Shown in pieces: positions 1 through 6,199 of a stretch of 6,235 nt of DNA. Origin of the DNA: an uncultured beta proteobacterium (lineage in GTDB: Bacteria; Pseudomonadota; Gammaproteobacteria; Burkholderiales; SG8-39); NCBI GenBank assembly GCA_903868285.1, contig CAIPUP010000397.1:1-6235 (forward strand). The letters are read 5' to 3'. Both the position numbers and the translations under genes were made by a program. The notes under the pieces were generated by a model. That model saw only the letters and a program-made list of their open reading frames with translations, ran no database searches and was not told the origin of the DNA. Position 1 is the stretch's first letter. Each line of letters opens with the position of its first letter.

Positions 1-55
1 CGAACCCTCGTCATAAGCTTGGAAGGCTTCTGCTCTACCATTGAGCTACACCCGC
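1..55 (-). tRNA. tRNA-Gly (anticodon TCC), 3' end cut by window edge
   Basis: Read on the minus strand, the gene begins at 55 with acceptor strand GCGGGTG, followed by a D arm (GCTC, loop, GAGC). The anticodon arm has the loop CTTCCAA, giving anticodon TCC, which decodes GGA/GGG glycine codons. The sequence then enters the T arm (GGGTTCG) and leaves the window, so the end of the T arm, the 3' acceptor strand and the CCA end are not seen. It lies 52 nt downstream of tRNA-Tyr with no promoter visible between them, so the two are probably cut from one precursor. The Tyr-Gly order matches the tRNA cluster upstream of tuf in many proteobacteria. Confidence 0.95.
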
Positions 56-107
56 GATCGACTCCGGGAACTGCTTCCTTCCGTGGAACTGCACCACTGG
101 AACAACC

Positions 108-193
108 TGGTGGTGGGGGAAGGATTCGAACCTTCGAAGGCCGGAGCCGTCAGATTTACAGTCTGATCCCTTTGACCGCTCGGGAACCCCACC
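108..193 (-). tRNA. tRNA-Tyr (anticodon GTA), complete with encoded CCA
   Basis: On the minus strand the acceptor 5' strand GGTGGGG (193 to 187) pairs with CCCCACC (118 to 112). Discriminator A (111) and a genome-encoded CCA (110 to 108) follow. The anticodon loop is CTGTAAA with GTA at 159-157. The long variable arm, typical of class II bacterial tRNA-Tyr, lies between the anticodon and T arms, and the T loop reads GGTTCGAATCC. The gene is 86 nt including CCA. It is the first gene after the promoter at 207-235 and is probably co-transcribed with tRNA-Gly. Confidence 0.97.
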
Positions 194-206
194 GGAGAAA
201 CCATTG

Positions 207-235
207 ATTATGCGCGTTTTTTAGGCTTCCGTCAA
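207..235 (-). promoter_or_regulatory. Sigma70 promoter of the tRNA-Tyr/tRNA-Gly transcript
   Basis: On the minus strand, TTGACG (235-230, 5 of 6 to the -35 consensus) is followed by exactly 17 nt and then CATAAT (212-207, 5 of 6 to the -10 consensus). The -10 ends 13 nt before the mature tRNA-Tyr 5' end, so the 5' leader removed by RNase P would be very short. A stable-RNA promoter of this strength fits the position. Assignment is by inspection only. Confidence 0.85.
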
Positions 236-293
236 CGCAGACGATCGCCGGGCAGGCATTAAACTCCGTGGCTGCCCTTTCAGGATGCGTTCC

Positions 294-1031
294 ATGCCCC
301 CGATCCAAGCTTACGCGCCGCGCCAGCCGCTGGTCCTGATCCCGGGCTTGCTGTGCGATGCCTTGCTCTGGGCCAACCAGATTGAAGCGCTGGGCGCCAG
401 CGCCGATTGCTGGGTAGCCGATCACAGCCGCTCCAACACCGTGGCAGCGATCGCCCGGGACGTGCTGCAAAACTGCCCGTTCGAGCGCTTTTCACTGGCC
501 GGCCTGTCCATGGGCGGCTATATCGCACTGGAAATCCAGCGCCTGGCGCCGCAACGAGTACAACGCTTGGCCCTGCTCGATACCAATGCCCGCCCGGATA
601 GTCCGGAGCAAACCGAGCGCCGCAACGCCTTCATTGAACTGGCCGAGCGCGGGCGCTTTGTCGGCGTCACCGACGCCCTGCTGCCACTGTTGCTGCACCG
701 TTCACTGCAAAACCACCCCGGACTGGTGGCGATCATCAAATCCATGGCCCGCAATACCGGCCGGGAAAACTTTGTGCGCCAGGAGCAGGCCATCATCAGC
801 CGCCGCGACAGCCGGCCACTGCTTGGCGCCATCGATTGCCCGACCCTGGTGCTGTGCGGTGCCCAGGACCTGCTGACCCCACCGGCCTTGCATGAAGAGA
901 TGGCGGCAGCCATCCCGGGAGCGCGGCTGCATGTGGTGAGCGACTGCGGTCACCTGTCGACCCTGGAGCGACCTGAAGAGGTGACCGCAGCACTGGAGCA
1001 TTGGCTGGAACAAGAGCATCGGCCGGCCTAG
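294..1031 (+). CDS. Alpha/beta-fold hydrolase
   Basis: A 245-residue cytoplasmic serine hydrolase of the alpha/beta-fold family. An early strand ends in IPGLLCD (residues 16-22, oxyanion region). The nucleophile elbow is GLSMGG with Ser72. The acid is probably Asp192 in CGAQDLLTPP, and the base is His220 in SDCGHLSTLERPE, the usual C-terminal motif before the last helix. The triad looks intact, so it should be active on an ester, lactone, amide or C-C bond; the substrate cannot be read from sequence. There is no signal peptide. An ATG at 285 is also in frame but has no ribosome site; the ATG at 294 has AGGA at 282-285 with 8 nt spacing, so I prefer it. The gene is divergent from the tRNA promoter and ends 18 bp from the convergent GST. 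Confidence 0.9.
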   Translation: MPPIQAYAPRQPLVLIPGLLCDALLWANQIEALGASADCWVADHSRSNTVAAIARDVLQNCPFERFSLAGLSMGGYIALEIQRLAPQRVQRLALLDTNARPDSPEQTERRNAFIELAERGRFVGVTDALLPLLLHRSLQNHPGLVAIIKSMARNTGRENFVRQEQAIISRRDSRPLLGAIDCPTLVLCGAQDLLTPPALHEEMAAAIPGARLHVVSDCGHLSTLERPEEVTAALEHWLEQEHRPA

Positions 1032-1049
1032 AAGCCGACCGCCGCAAGC

Positions 1050-1688
1050 TCAGGCCGCCTTGGCCAGGGTCTCAGCCTCGAATGCCAGCGCTTTTTTGAC
1101 GCTATCGCGCTCGCCCATGCGCGCGCCGTGGGCATTCAGCGCCGGGAACGCTGACAGATCAATCTTGAGCTGCCCGGCGCGCCGCCAGACCCAGAACAAA
1201 TAGGCATCGACCGCGCTCCACTGCGAACCGCAGGCCCAGGTCTGCCCGACAAGTTGATCGTTGACCACCGCAAAGGCCTTGAGCACCTCGTCGATGGCCA
1301 GGCGGCGGGTGGCATCCTCGCTGCCCGGATGGTCGCAAAACCGCAGCGGTGCATTGGCTCGCCCCAAGTGCGGATGGATGCCCGAGGCACAGAAGGCCAT
1401 CATCGATAGCGCCTTGGCGGCTGCACGCGGTTCGGTCGGCAGCAGATGCCGCTCGGGAAACTGCCCGGCAATCCAGCTCAGAATCGCCACGTTCTCAGTC
1501 AGCACGTCGCCATCGATCGCCAGCGCCGGCACCTTGCCTTTGGGGTTGAGCTTGAGATATTCCGGGGTCTTTTGCTGACCCTTGGCCAGCAACACGGTAT
1601 GCACATCGAACGGCGCACCGCTTTCGTTGAGCGTGATCAGCGGCACCAGCGAGCAGGCGATGGGGGCGTAATACAGGGTCAATTTCAT
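1050..1688 (-). CDS. Glutathione S-transferase, beta-class-like
   Basis: A 212-residue cytosolic GST, normal length for the family. The N-terminal thioredoxin fold begins MKLTLYYAPIACS. Cys12 sits where beta-class bacterial enzymes carry their catalytic Cys (Cys10 in the Proteus enzyme). NPKGKVPAL holds the cis-Pro (Pro54) that contacts the glutathione backbone, and LTENVAI (63-69, Glu66) occupies the gamma-glutamyl site, with Asn67 where Ser or Gly is more usual. The helical C-terminal domain carries the conserved N-capping Asp (Asp161 in AVDAYLF). It probably conjugates or reduces electrophiles with glutathione; the substrate is unknown. The start is chosen because GGAGG lies 6 nt before this ATG and the GST fold begins exactly here. 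It faces the Bug gene across a 122-bp divergent region. Confidence 0.92.
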   Translation of the reverse strand: MKLTLYYAPIACSLVPLITLNESGAPFDVHTVLLAKGQQKTPEYLKLNPKGKVPALAIDGDVLTENVAILSWIAGQFPERHLLPTEPRAAAKALSMMAFCASGIHPHLGRANAPLRFCDHPGSEDATRRLAIDEVLKAFAVVNDQLVGQTWACGSQWSAVDAYLFWVWRRAGQLKIDLSAFPALNAHGARMGERDSVKKALAFEAETLAKAA

Positions 1689-1694
1689 GGATTT

Positions 1695-1699
1695 CCTCC
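1695..1699 (-). promoter_or_regulatory. Ribosome binding site fixing the GST start
   Basis: On the minus strand GGAGG (part of GGAGGA) lies 6 nt before the ATG at 1688. It excludes the in-frame upstream ATGs near 1781, which would add 31 residues unlike any GST N-terminus. Confidence 0.85.
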
Positions 1700-1810
1700 A
1701 AAAAAACATTGGCAACAGACCAACCAGACAAAGAAACATCTTAACCTGCGCATCCGGACTAGCATCCTGCCTGCCCATCATGAATGTAGGGCAATCACCA
1801 AGGAGCCATC

Positions 1811-2875
1811 ATGATCCAGCACCTAGCCCACCCCCTGCATAGCCACCTTGGCCGGACCGTCGGATTGTTCCGATTGTTCCGATTGTTCCGATCTGACCCG
1901 TACTCGTCTATCCCGGCGCTGACTGCCCTGCTGCTGCTCATCCTGATCGGGCCACCCGTCGCTGCCCAACCAGTCGGAAAGCCGGTGCGCATCGTGCTGG
2001 GCTTCGCCCCTGGCGCAGTAGCCGACACCGTCGCGCGGGTAGTGGCCGAGCGTATTCGCGGCAGCTATGCGCCGGTCATACTGGTGGACAACCGTCCTGG
2101 CGCCGCTGGGCGCACAGCGGTCGAATTGATGAAGTCGGCAGAGCCCGATGGAAGTCAGATCCTGTTCTCGCCCTCGGGCATGCTGGTGGTGGCGCCGCAT
2201 CTGATGCGCCGCCTGCCCTACGACCCGCTGAATGATTTCATGCCGGTCATGGGCGCGGCACGGACCACCTTCGCCCTCACCATCGGCCCACTGGTGCCAC
2301 CGAGCGTGCGCTCACTAACAGATTTGGCACGATGGGCCCGAGAAAACCCTAAGCTCGCCTCGTTTGGCGCGCCTGGTCCGGGCTCAGGCCCGCAGTTCCT
2401 GGGCCTGAACCTGCTACGCGAGCTCGGACTGACGCTGGACTACATTCCATACAAAGGCATGGGACCGGTTGCGCAGGATCTTTTAGGCGAGCGCCTGGCA
2501 GTTGGCATGCTGACTGTGGTCGATGCCCAAGCGCAAATGAAGGCCGGTCGGCTAAGGGTACTGGCCACCACTGGTGCCAGCCGCAGCCGCTTTCTGCCTG
2601 AAGTACCGACCGCCGCCGAGGCCGGCTTGCGCGGCATTGAGGCGGACGAATGGTTCGGTCTGTTTCTGCCCGCCAAGACCGCGCCGGAAGTGGTGGAGCG
2701 CCTGCATGCGGCGCTGCGCGAAGGACTGAACCAAGCCGAGGTACGCGAGCGTCTGGCCCAGGTAGGCGCCGAAACCATGATCAGTCCGACAACGGAATTT
2801 CGTCAGTTCGTCCGTAATGACCATGAACGCTGGGGTAGGCTGATTCGCGCCTCGGGCTACAAACCCGAAGATTGA
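1811..2875 (+). CDS. Bug/TctC-family periplasmic solute-binding protein
   Basis: A 354-residue tripartite tricarboxylate transporter (TTT) receptor of the Bug family, which binds carboxylates and other small organic acids in the periplasm. A hydrophobic segment at about residues 34-50 ends in PPVAA, with probable signal peptidase I cleavage after Ala52, leaving a mature protein of about 302 residues, usual for the family. Typical motifs follow: PVRIVLGFAPGAVADT (58-73), VDNRPGAAG (92-100), EPDG (111-114), DYIPYKGMGP (210-219), LPEVPTAAEAG (262-272) and WFGLFLPAKTAPE (281-293). The start has AAGGAG (1800-1805) with 5 nt spacing. The n-region before the hydrophobic core is unusually long (about 33 residues) and contains an LFR triple repeat. 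No TctA/TctB membrane genes are present. It is followed after 61 bp by the monooxygenase on the same strand, a probable operon. Confidence 0.93.
   Translation: MIQHLAHPLHSHLGRTVGLFRLFRLFRSDPYSSIPALTALLLLILIGPPVAAQPVGKPVRIVLGFAPGAVADTVARVVAERIRGSYAPVILVDNRPGAAGRTAVELMKSAEPDGSQILFSPSGMLVVAPHLMRRLPYDPLNDFMPVMGAARTTFALTIGPLVPPSVRSLTDLARWARENPKLASFGAPGPGSGPQFLGLNLLRELGLTLDYIPYKGMGPVAQDLLGERLAVGMLTVVDAQAQMKAGRLRVLATTGASRSRFLPEVPTAAEAGLRGIEADEWFGLFLPAKTAPEVVERLHAALREGLNQAEVRERLAQVGAETMISPTTEFRQFVRNDHERWGRLIRASGYKPED
1863..1892 (+). repeat. 9-bp tandem repeat inside the Bug signal peptide
   Basis: GATTGTTCC occurs three times perfectly (1863-1871, 1872-1880, 1881-1889), followed by GAT. Read in the Bug frame it gives LFRLFRLFR at about residues 19-27, in the positively charged region before the membrane-spanning core. 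Because the unit is three codons, gain or loss of a copy would not shift the frame. Confidence 0.95.
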
Positions 2876-2936
2876 GCCGCACGCTATTGGCACAGCACAC
2901 ACGCCTTAATCCACCTTGTAACAGCAGGAGCAGCAC

Positions 2937-3989
2937 ATGGAATTCGGTCTGAATTTTTTTCCCGATGTCGGCCCGGAAGAAAAGTCGGCGCAGGACTACT
3001 GGCATGACGCCCTGGCGCTGACCGCGCTGGTGGATGACCTCGGCTTTGGCCACGTGCGCACCGTCGAGCACTACTTTCATCGCTATGGTGGCTACAGCCC
3101 CAACCCCTTGCTGTATCTGGCAGCGGCCTCGCAGCGTAGCCGCAAAGCCCGCCTCTATACCGGCGCACTGCTGCCAGTGTTCAACCACCCGATCAAACTT
3201 GCCTCGGAAATCGCCGAGGTCGATGCCCTGTCAGGTGGCCGGCTGGAAGTGGGATTCGCACGCGCCTTCCTGCCGCATGAGTTCCGACGCATGGGCCGCA
3301 GCATGGACGAGAGCCGGGCACGCTTTGACGAAGGGGTGGCCATGGTGCAGCGCCTGCTGACGGAGGAGAACGTCAGCATGCAAGGACGCTTTCACAGCTT
3401 CGAGGATGTCACCATCCTGCCTCGACCGACGCAAAAGCCGCGACCGAACTTCTGGCAGGCCGCCTCCTCCACCGATGAATCCTTCATCAACACCGGCCGC
3501 CTGGGCTATGGCCTGATGACCTTTCCGCGCGAAGCCAAACAGGTCAGACACTGGATCGAGCTCTATCGCCAGGCCTGGCGCGAGGCCGGTCACCCGGGCA
3601 ATGGCCGGGTGATGATCGCCTTTCATATGCTTTGCGCCCCGAGCGATGCCCAGGCCGAGGCAGCGGCACGCGAGCCGATCAACGCCTACATGCGCTCACT
3701 GGTCGATGCCAATAGCGACTGGGGCGCGGGCATGACCTCGACCGACTATCCCAATCATCCGAAGATGATAGAAAACCTGCGCAAGGTGACCTTCGACAAG
3801 CTGCTCGAAGGCGGTGGCGCCTGGGTCGGCTCACCAGCACGTCTGCGCGAGCAGATCGCACGCGTACAGGAGGAATATGGCGGCTTCGAAATCGCCTCGC
3901 TGCAAGTCAATTCCCACACCATTTCCTACGCCGAAGCGGCGGCATCAATGAAACTGTTCAGCGAGGAGGTGCTGCCGCATTTCGCCTGA
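2937..3989 (+). CDS. LuxA-like flavin-dependent monooxygenase (LLM class)
   Basis: A 350-residue luciferase-like TIM-barrel oxidoreductase. These enzymes use reduced flavin supplied by a separate reductase, plus O2, to oxidise an organic substrate. The N-terminus MEFGLNFFPDV is the first strand. VEHYFHRYG (43-51) aligns with the VEHHF-type motif of bacterial luciferase alpha; His45 matches its catalytic His44, while the next His is Tyr46. LPVFNHPIKLASEIAEVDALSGGRLEVGFARAF (79-111) and the RRMGRSMDESRARF stretch (117-130) also parallel LuxA. WVGSP (296-300) is typical of the C-terminal part. AGGAG at 2926-2930, 6 nt before ATG, supports the start. It is probably co-transcribed with the Bug gene. 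No flavin reductase gene is visible here. The substrate is unknown; light emission is not implied. Confidence 0.92.
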   Translation: MEFGLNFFPDVGPEEKSAQDYWHDALALTALVDDLGFGHVRTVEHYFHRYGGYSPNPLLYLAAASQRSRKARLYTGALLPVFNHPIKLASEIAEVDALSGGRLEVGFARAFLPHEFRRMGRSMDESRARFDEGVAMVQRLLTEENVSMQGRFHSFEDVTILPRPTQKPRPNFWQAASSTDESFINTGRLGYGLMTFPREAKQVRHWIELYRQAWREAGHPGNGRVMIAFHMLCAPSDAQAEAAAREPINAYMRSLVDANSDWGAGMTSTDYPNHPKMIENLRKVTFDKLLEGGGAWVGSPARLREQIARVQEEYGGFEIASLQVNSHTISYAEAAASMKLFSEEVLPHFA

Positions 3990-4034
3990 TTCATTGACAC
4001 GCAGTTCATTGGCACGCAGTTCATTGGCACGTCG
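3990..4034. repeat. 15-bp tandem repeat, three copies, right after the monooxygenase stop
   Basis: Units TTCATTGACACGCAG (3990-4004), TTCATTGGCACGCAG (4005-4019) and TTCATTGGCACGTCG (4020-4034) follow the TGA at 3987-3989 without any gap. Copy 2 differs from copy 1 at one position and from copy 3 at two. The array lies between two convergent genes. Read in the monooxygenase frame it would give F-I-(D/G)-T-(Q/S) repeats. Confidence 0.95.
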
Positions 4035-4041
4035 TGCTTGG

Positions 4042-4060
4042 GCATGGCCCAGAACCATGC
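4042..4060. other. Short inverted repeat between convergent genes, possible weak terminator
   Basis: GCATGG (4042-4047) and CCATGC (4055-4060) can form a perfect 6-bp stem with a 7-nt loop. On the plus strand the following sequence is A-rich and the T-rich stretch starts only about 20 nt later; on the minus strand no T-run follows. It is therefore not a classical intrinsic terminator for either gene. The rest of the 107-bp gap (about 4061-4096) is strikingly AT-rich compared with its surroundings. Confidence 0.35.
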
Positions 4061-4096
4061 TCAAAAATACCATAACTATTTGTTTTTATTGACTTT

Positions 4097-4948
4097 TTAG
4101 TCGGGCTGCACCGGCATACCCAAACCCATGCGTATCTTCAGTCCCTTGATCACTTCCTTGATGGTGCCGCACAGCGGCAGCGCCAGGCGCGCCTGATCGG
4201 CTTCGGCCAGCACGATGGTCATGTCCTTCTCGGCCCAGGGCATGCCGCTATCCTCGGCGCGCCAGTCCATGGCCCAGTTCTGAGCGCTGGAGTGATGTAG
4301 CGCGGCGCGCATCTTCTCGGCATCCACGCCCAGCTGTTCGCCCAGGCGCAGGCCCTCATCGTTGGCGGCAATGCAGGCCCAAAGAATGAGGTTGTTGACC
4401 ATCTTGCCAACCTGCCCGGCGCCGGCCGCACCGAGGTGAAAAACATCCGAGGCAAAGCTGGCAAAAGCCGGACGGCAGGCCTCGAACGCCGCCTCTTCAC
4501 CCGCACCCAGAATCAACAACTTGCCGCTGACCGCCGCCTGCTCGCCGCGGGTGAGCGGCGCATCCAGGGTGATCACACCCAGACCGGCCAGGCGCTGCGC
4601 CAGACTGATGGCGGTGCGCGGCGCGATGGTCGAGCCAATCGCCACCACCAGCCCGGGGCGCGCGCCCTCGGCCACACCCTGGGGGCCAAACACCACCCGC
4701 TCCACCTCGTTGTCAAAGCCGACCACCACGATCACCAGATCACTGGCCTCGGCCACCGCGCGCGGCGAGGGCAGGATGCGTGCGCCACGCACTGCCGCAT
4801 CATCACAGGCCGCCTTGACCGGGTCGTAGCCCAGCACCTCGAAGCCCTTGGCATGCAGATGCCCTGCCATTGGCGCTCCCATCTTGCCCAGTCCGAGCAG
4901 ACCGACGCGTTTGATATCGCTGCTGAAAATCGTTGTGCTGCTGCCCAT
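4097..4948 (-). CDS. NAD-binding beta-hydroxyacid dehydrogenase (3-hydroxyisobutyrate / 6PGDH-like)
   Basis: A 283-residue cytosolic oxidoreductase of the beta-hydroxyacid dehydrogenase family, oxidising a 3- or 2-hydroxyacid. The Rossmann motif is GLLGLGKMGAPMAGHL (Gly19, Gly21, Gly24). Strand 2 ends GYDPVK, and an acidic residue there (Asp42) usually favours NAD over NADP. The substrate-binding signature is DAPLTRGEQAA (129-139), where many members have DAPVSGG. The catalytic Lys is probably Lys182 in GQVGKMVNNLI, with Asn185/Asn186. KDM (241-243) is the usual C-terminal KD motif. The start is set by GGGAGG 8 nt upstream; an in-frame ATG at 5005 would add 19 residues before the fold. It could act on L-threonate (LtnD/YgbJ-like), 3-hydroxyisobutyrate, tartronate semialdehyde or another acid; I cannot choose. 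It is divergent from the DenD-like SDR. Confidence 0.9.
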   Translation of the reverse strand: MGSSTTIFSSDIKRVGLLGLGKMGAPMAGHLHAKGFEVLGYDPVKAACDDAAVRGARILPSPRAVAEASDLVIVVVGFDNEVERVVFGPQGVAEGARPGLVVAIGSTIAPRTAISLAQRLAGLGVITLDAPLTRGEQAAVSGKLLILGAGEEAAFEACRPAFASFASDVFHLGAAGAGQVGKMVNNLILWACIAANDEGLRLGEQLGVDAEKMRAALHHSSAQNWAMDWRAEDSGMPWAEKDMTIVLAEADQARLALPLCGTIKEVIKGLKIRMGLGMPVQPD

Positions 4949-4956
4949 GCTGACTG

Positions 4957-4962
4957 CCTCCC
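4957..4962 (-). promoter_or_regulatory. Ribosome binding site fixing the dehydrogenase start
   Basis: GGGAGG on the minus strand lies 8 nt before the ATG at 4948. This supports the shorter start over the in-frame ATG at 5005. Confidence 0.75.
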
Positions 4963-5014
4963 AATGCGGTTTAGCGGGATCATTGATCGGCGCGTAACTT
5001 ACCACCGCCGGACA

Positions 5015-5034
5015 ATGCGAAGATCCAATCGCAT
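5015..5034. promoter_or_regulatory. Perfect inverted repeat in divergent intergenic region, candidate operator
   Basis: ATGCGA (5015-5020), 8-nt spacer, TCGCAT (5029-5034): perfect 6-bp half sites about 66 bp from the dehydrogenase start and 67 bp from the SDR start. The size and near-central position would suit a dimeric repressor or activator controlling both genes. No regulator gene is present and no clear promoter was found in this region, so the role is inferred. Confidence 0.35.
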
Positions 5035-5044
5035 CAATACCCGA

Positions 5045-5078
5045 TCCTCACCAGTCCTCGTCCTCGCCCTCGTCCTCA
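5045..5078 (+). repeat. Pyrimidine-rich hexamer repeat in the SDR leader
   Basis: Four adjacent hexamers, TCCTCG, TCCTCG, CCCTCG and TCCTCA, fill 5055-5078, and a further TCCTCA lies at 5045-5050. The stretch is almost purely C/T on the plus strand and ends 23 nt before the SDR ATG. The leader is purine-poor and offers only a weak ribosome site (CCAGG directly before the ATG). Confidence 0.8.
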
Positions 5079-5101
5079 CCCACGCACATCGCCACCCAGG
5101 C

Positions 5102-6184
5102 ATGAAAATTCTCATCACCGGCAGCAATGGTTTCATCGGCAGCGCCCTGCTGCGCGCGCTGGCCGAAGAGCCACTGCTACGCGATCACCAGGAAGCCGAG
5201 CGACCGATCACCCAGCTGGTACTGCTCAATCGCCATCACCCGCGCGAGGCTGAACTCAGCGCCTTGCAAGCGCTGATGCCTGCAGCGCTATTCGACTGCC
5301 TGCGCCCGGTCTGCGGCGATCTGGCCGATCCGGCCAGCGTGGCTGAGGCCATCGGCGACCAGGTCGATACCGTGTTCCATCTGGCAGCCGCCGACAGCGC
5401 CACTTGCGACAGCGATGTGTTGCGCGGCGAACAAACACATCTGGATGGCATGCGCCATCTCATCGCCGCCTGCCGTCTGGCCAGCCTGCGTAGCGGTATC
5501 CGTGCCCGACTGGTATTCGCCAGCAGCACCCGGGTGTACGGCCAGTCAAGCAACCATGCCTCGGCCCAACATCTCGATGACGACACGCCCATCCACCCCG
5601 ACAGCGCCTTCGGCACGCTCAAACACATCGGCGAATTGCTGCTGGCACAAGCCACTCGTCAGGGCTGGGTCGACGCCCGGGCACTGCGCTTTCCAGCGGT
5701 GGTGGTGCGCCCGCCATCGCTCACCCTCGCCGACGATCACGCTGCGGCCGAGACCGGCACCCAGACCCCGGACGAAACCGCAATCCTGTCGGCACTCGTC
5801 GCCCTGCCGCTGTCCGGGCAGCGCTGTCTGTGTCCGCTCGGGCCGGAGGCCGTGGTGCGCATGATGTCGATAACGCGCTGTGTGCAGAACCTGATCCATG
5901 CTGCTTGTCTGCCCGAGACCTATCTTGGCGCACGACGCAGCTTCACCCTGCCCGGCGTCACCAGCAGCGTGGGCGAGCTGATCGACGCGCTGCGCCGCGT
6001 CGCCGGCGAGGCGGCGGCACGCTGTGTCGACAGCCAGCGCGATGCGGCCGTGCAAGCCGCCATGGGATCATGGCCGCGTCTGTGCCTGGCAGCGCGCGCC
6101 GAGAGTTTGGGCTTTACCAGCGATCGCTCCATCGGCGAATTGATCGAGCGCCAGCGCCGCAGCCGGTCTGCGGGCATGGGCTAG
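5102..6184 (+). CDS. Extended SDR, D-erythronate dehydrogenase (DenD)-like, altered active site
   Basis: A 360-residue NAD-dependent epimerase/dehydratase-family protein. The N-terminal Rossmann motif is TGSNGFIG (6-13). GDLADPASV (72-80) and VFHLAA (91-96) are standard, and FASSTRVYGQ (139-148) holds the catalytic Ser. HPDSAFGTLKHIGELLL (165-181) is the YxxxK region with Phe170 in place of Tyr and Lys174 kept. ALRFPAVVVRPP (194-205) and LPGVTSSVGELIDALRRVAGE (283-303) match the pattern I recall for DenD enzymes. THLDG (112-116) has His where extended SDRs usually have NLDG-type Asn. DenD oxidises D-erythronate with NAD in four-carbon acid-sugar catabolism; with this active site that activity is doubtful. 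The frame is open far upstream, antisense to the dehydrogenase, but the fold starts at this ATG. The ribosome site is weak. Confidence 0.85.
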   Translation: MKILITGSNGFIGSALLRALAEEPLLRDHQEAERPITQLVLLNRHHPREAELSALQALMPAALFDCLRPVCGDLADPASVAEAIGDQVDTVFHLAAADSATCDSDVLRGEQTHLDGMRHLIAACRLASLRSGIRARLVFASSTRVYGQSSNHASAQHLDDDTPIHPDSAFGTLKHIGELLLAQATRQGWVDARALRFPAVVVRPPSLTLADDHAAAETGTQTPDETAILSALVALPLSGQRCLCPLGPEAVVRMMSITRCVQNLIHAACLPETYLGARRSFTLPGVTSSVGELIDALRRVAGEAAARCVDSQRDAAVQAAMGSWPRLCLAARAESLGFTSDRSIGELIERQRRSRSAGMG

Positions 6185-6199
6185 AATCGCGCCCCATTT

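Noticed and set aside
1021..1040. GC-rich imperfect hairpin between hydrolase and GST as a shared terminator
   Set aside because: GGCCGGC and GCCGACC pair with one mismatch, but no T-run follows on either strand and half lies in coding sequence.
1709..1714. TTGGCA as a -35 box for the Bug operon
   Set aside because: No acceptable -10 lies 16-18 bp downstream on the plus strand.
1689..1781. 31-residue N-terminal extension of the GST
   Set aside because: The ATG at 1688 has GGAGG at correct spacing and matches the family N-terminus; the extension lies in the divergent control region and has no good ribosome site.
2781..3188. Minus-strand 135-residue open frame across the Bug/monooxygenase junction
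   Set aside because: It overlaps two strong genes on the other strand, has no motif, and looks like a coding shadow.
2937..3989. Bioluminescence (true luciferase) function
   Set aside because: Only one LuxA-like subunit is present, the EHHF motif reads EHYF, and there are no luxB/luxCDE genes; most LLM proteins are ordinary monooxygenases.
3990..4034. CRISPR-like array
   Set aside because: The copies are directly adjacent with no spacers, and there are no cas genes; it is a simple tandem repeat.
4436..5101. Open frame upstream of and in phase with the SDR, giving a 582-residue reading
   Set aside because: It runs antisense to the well-supported dehydrogenase, its translation shows no domain, and the SDR Rossmann strand begins exactly at the ATG at 5102. 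Long antisense frames are expected in GC-rich genes.
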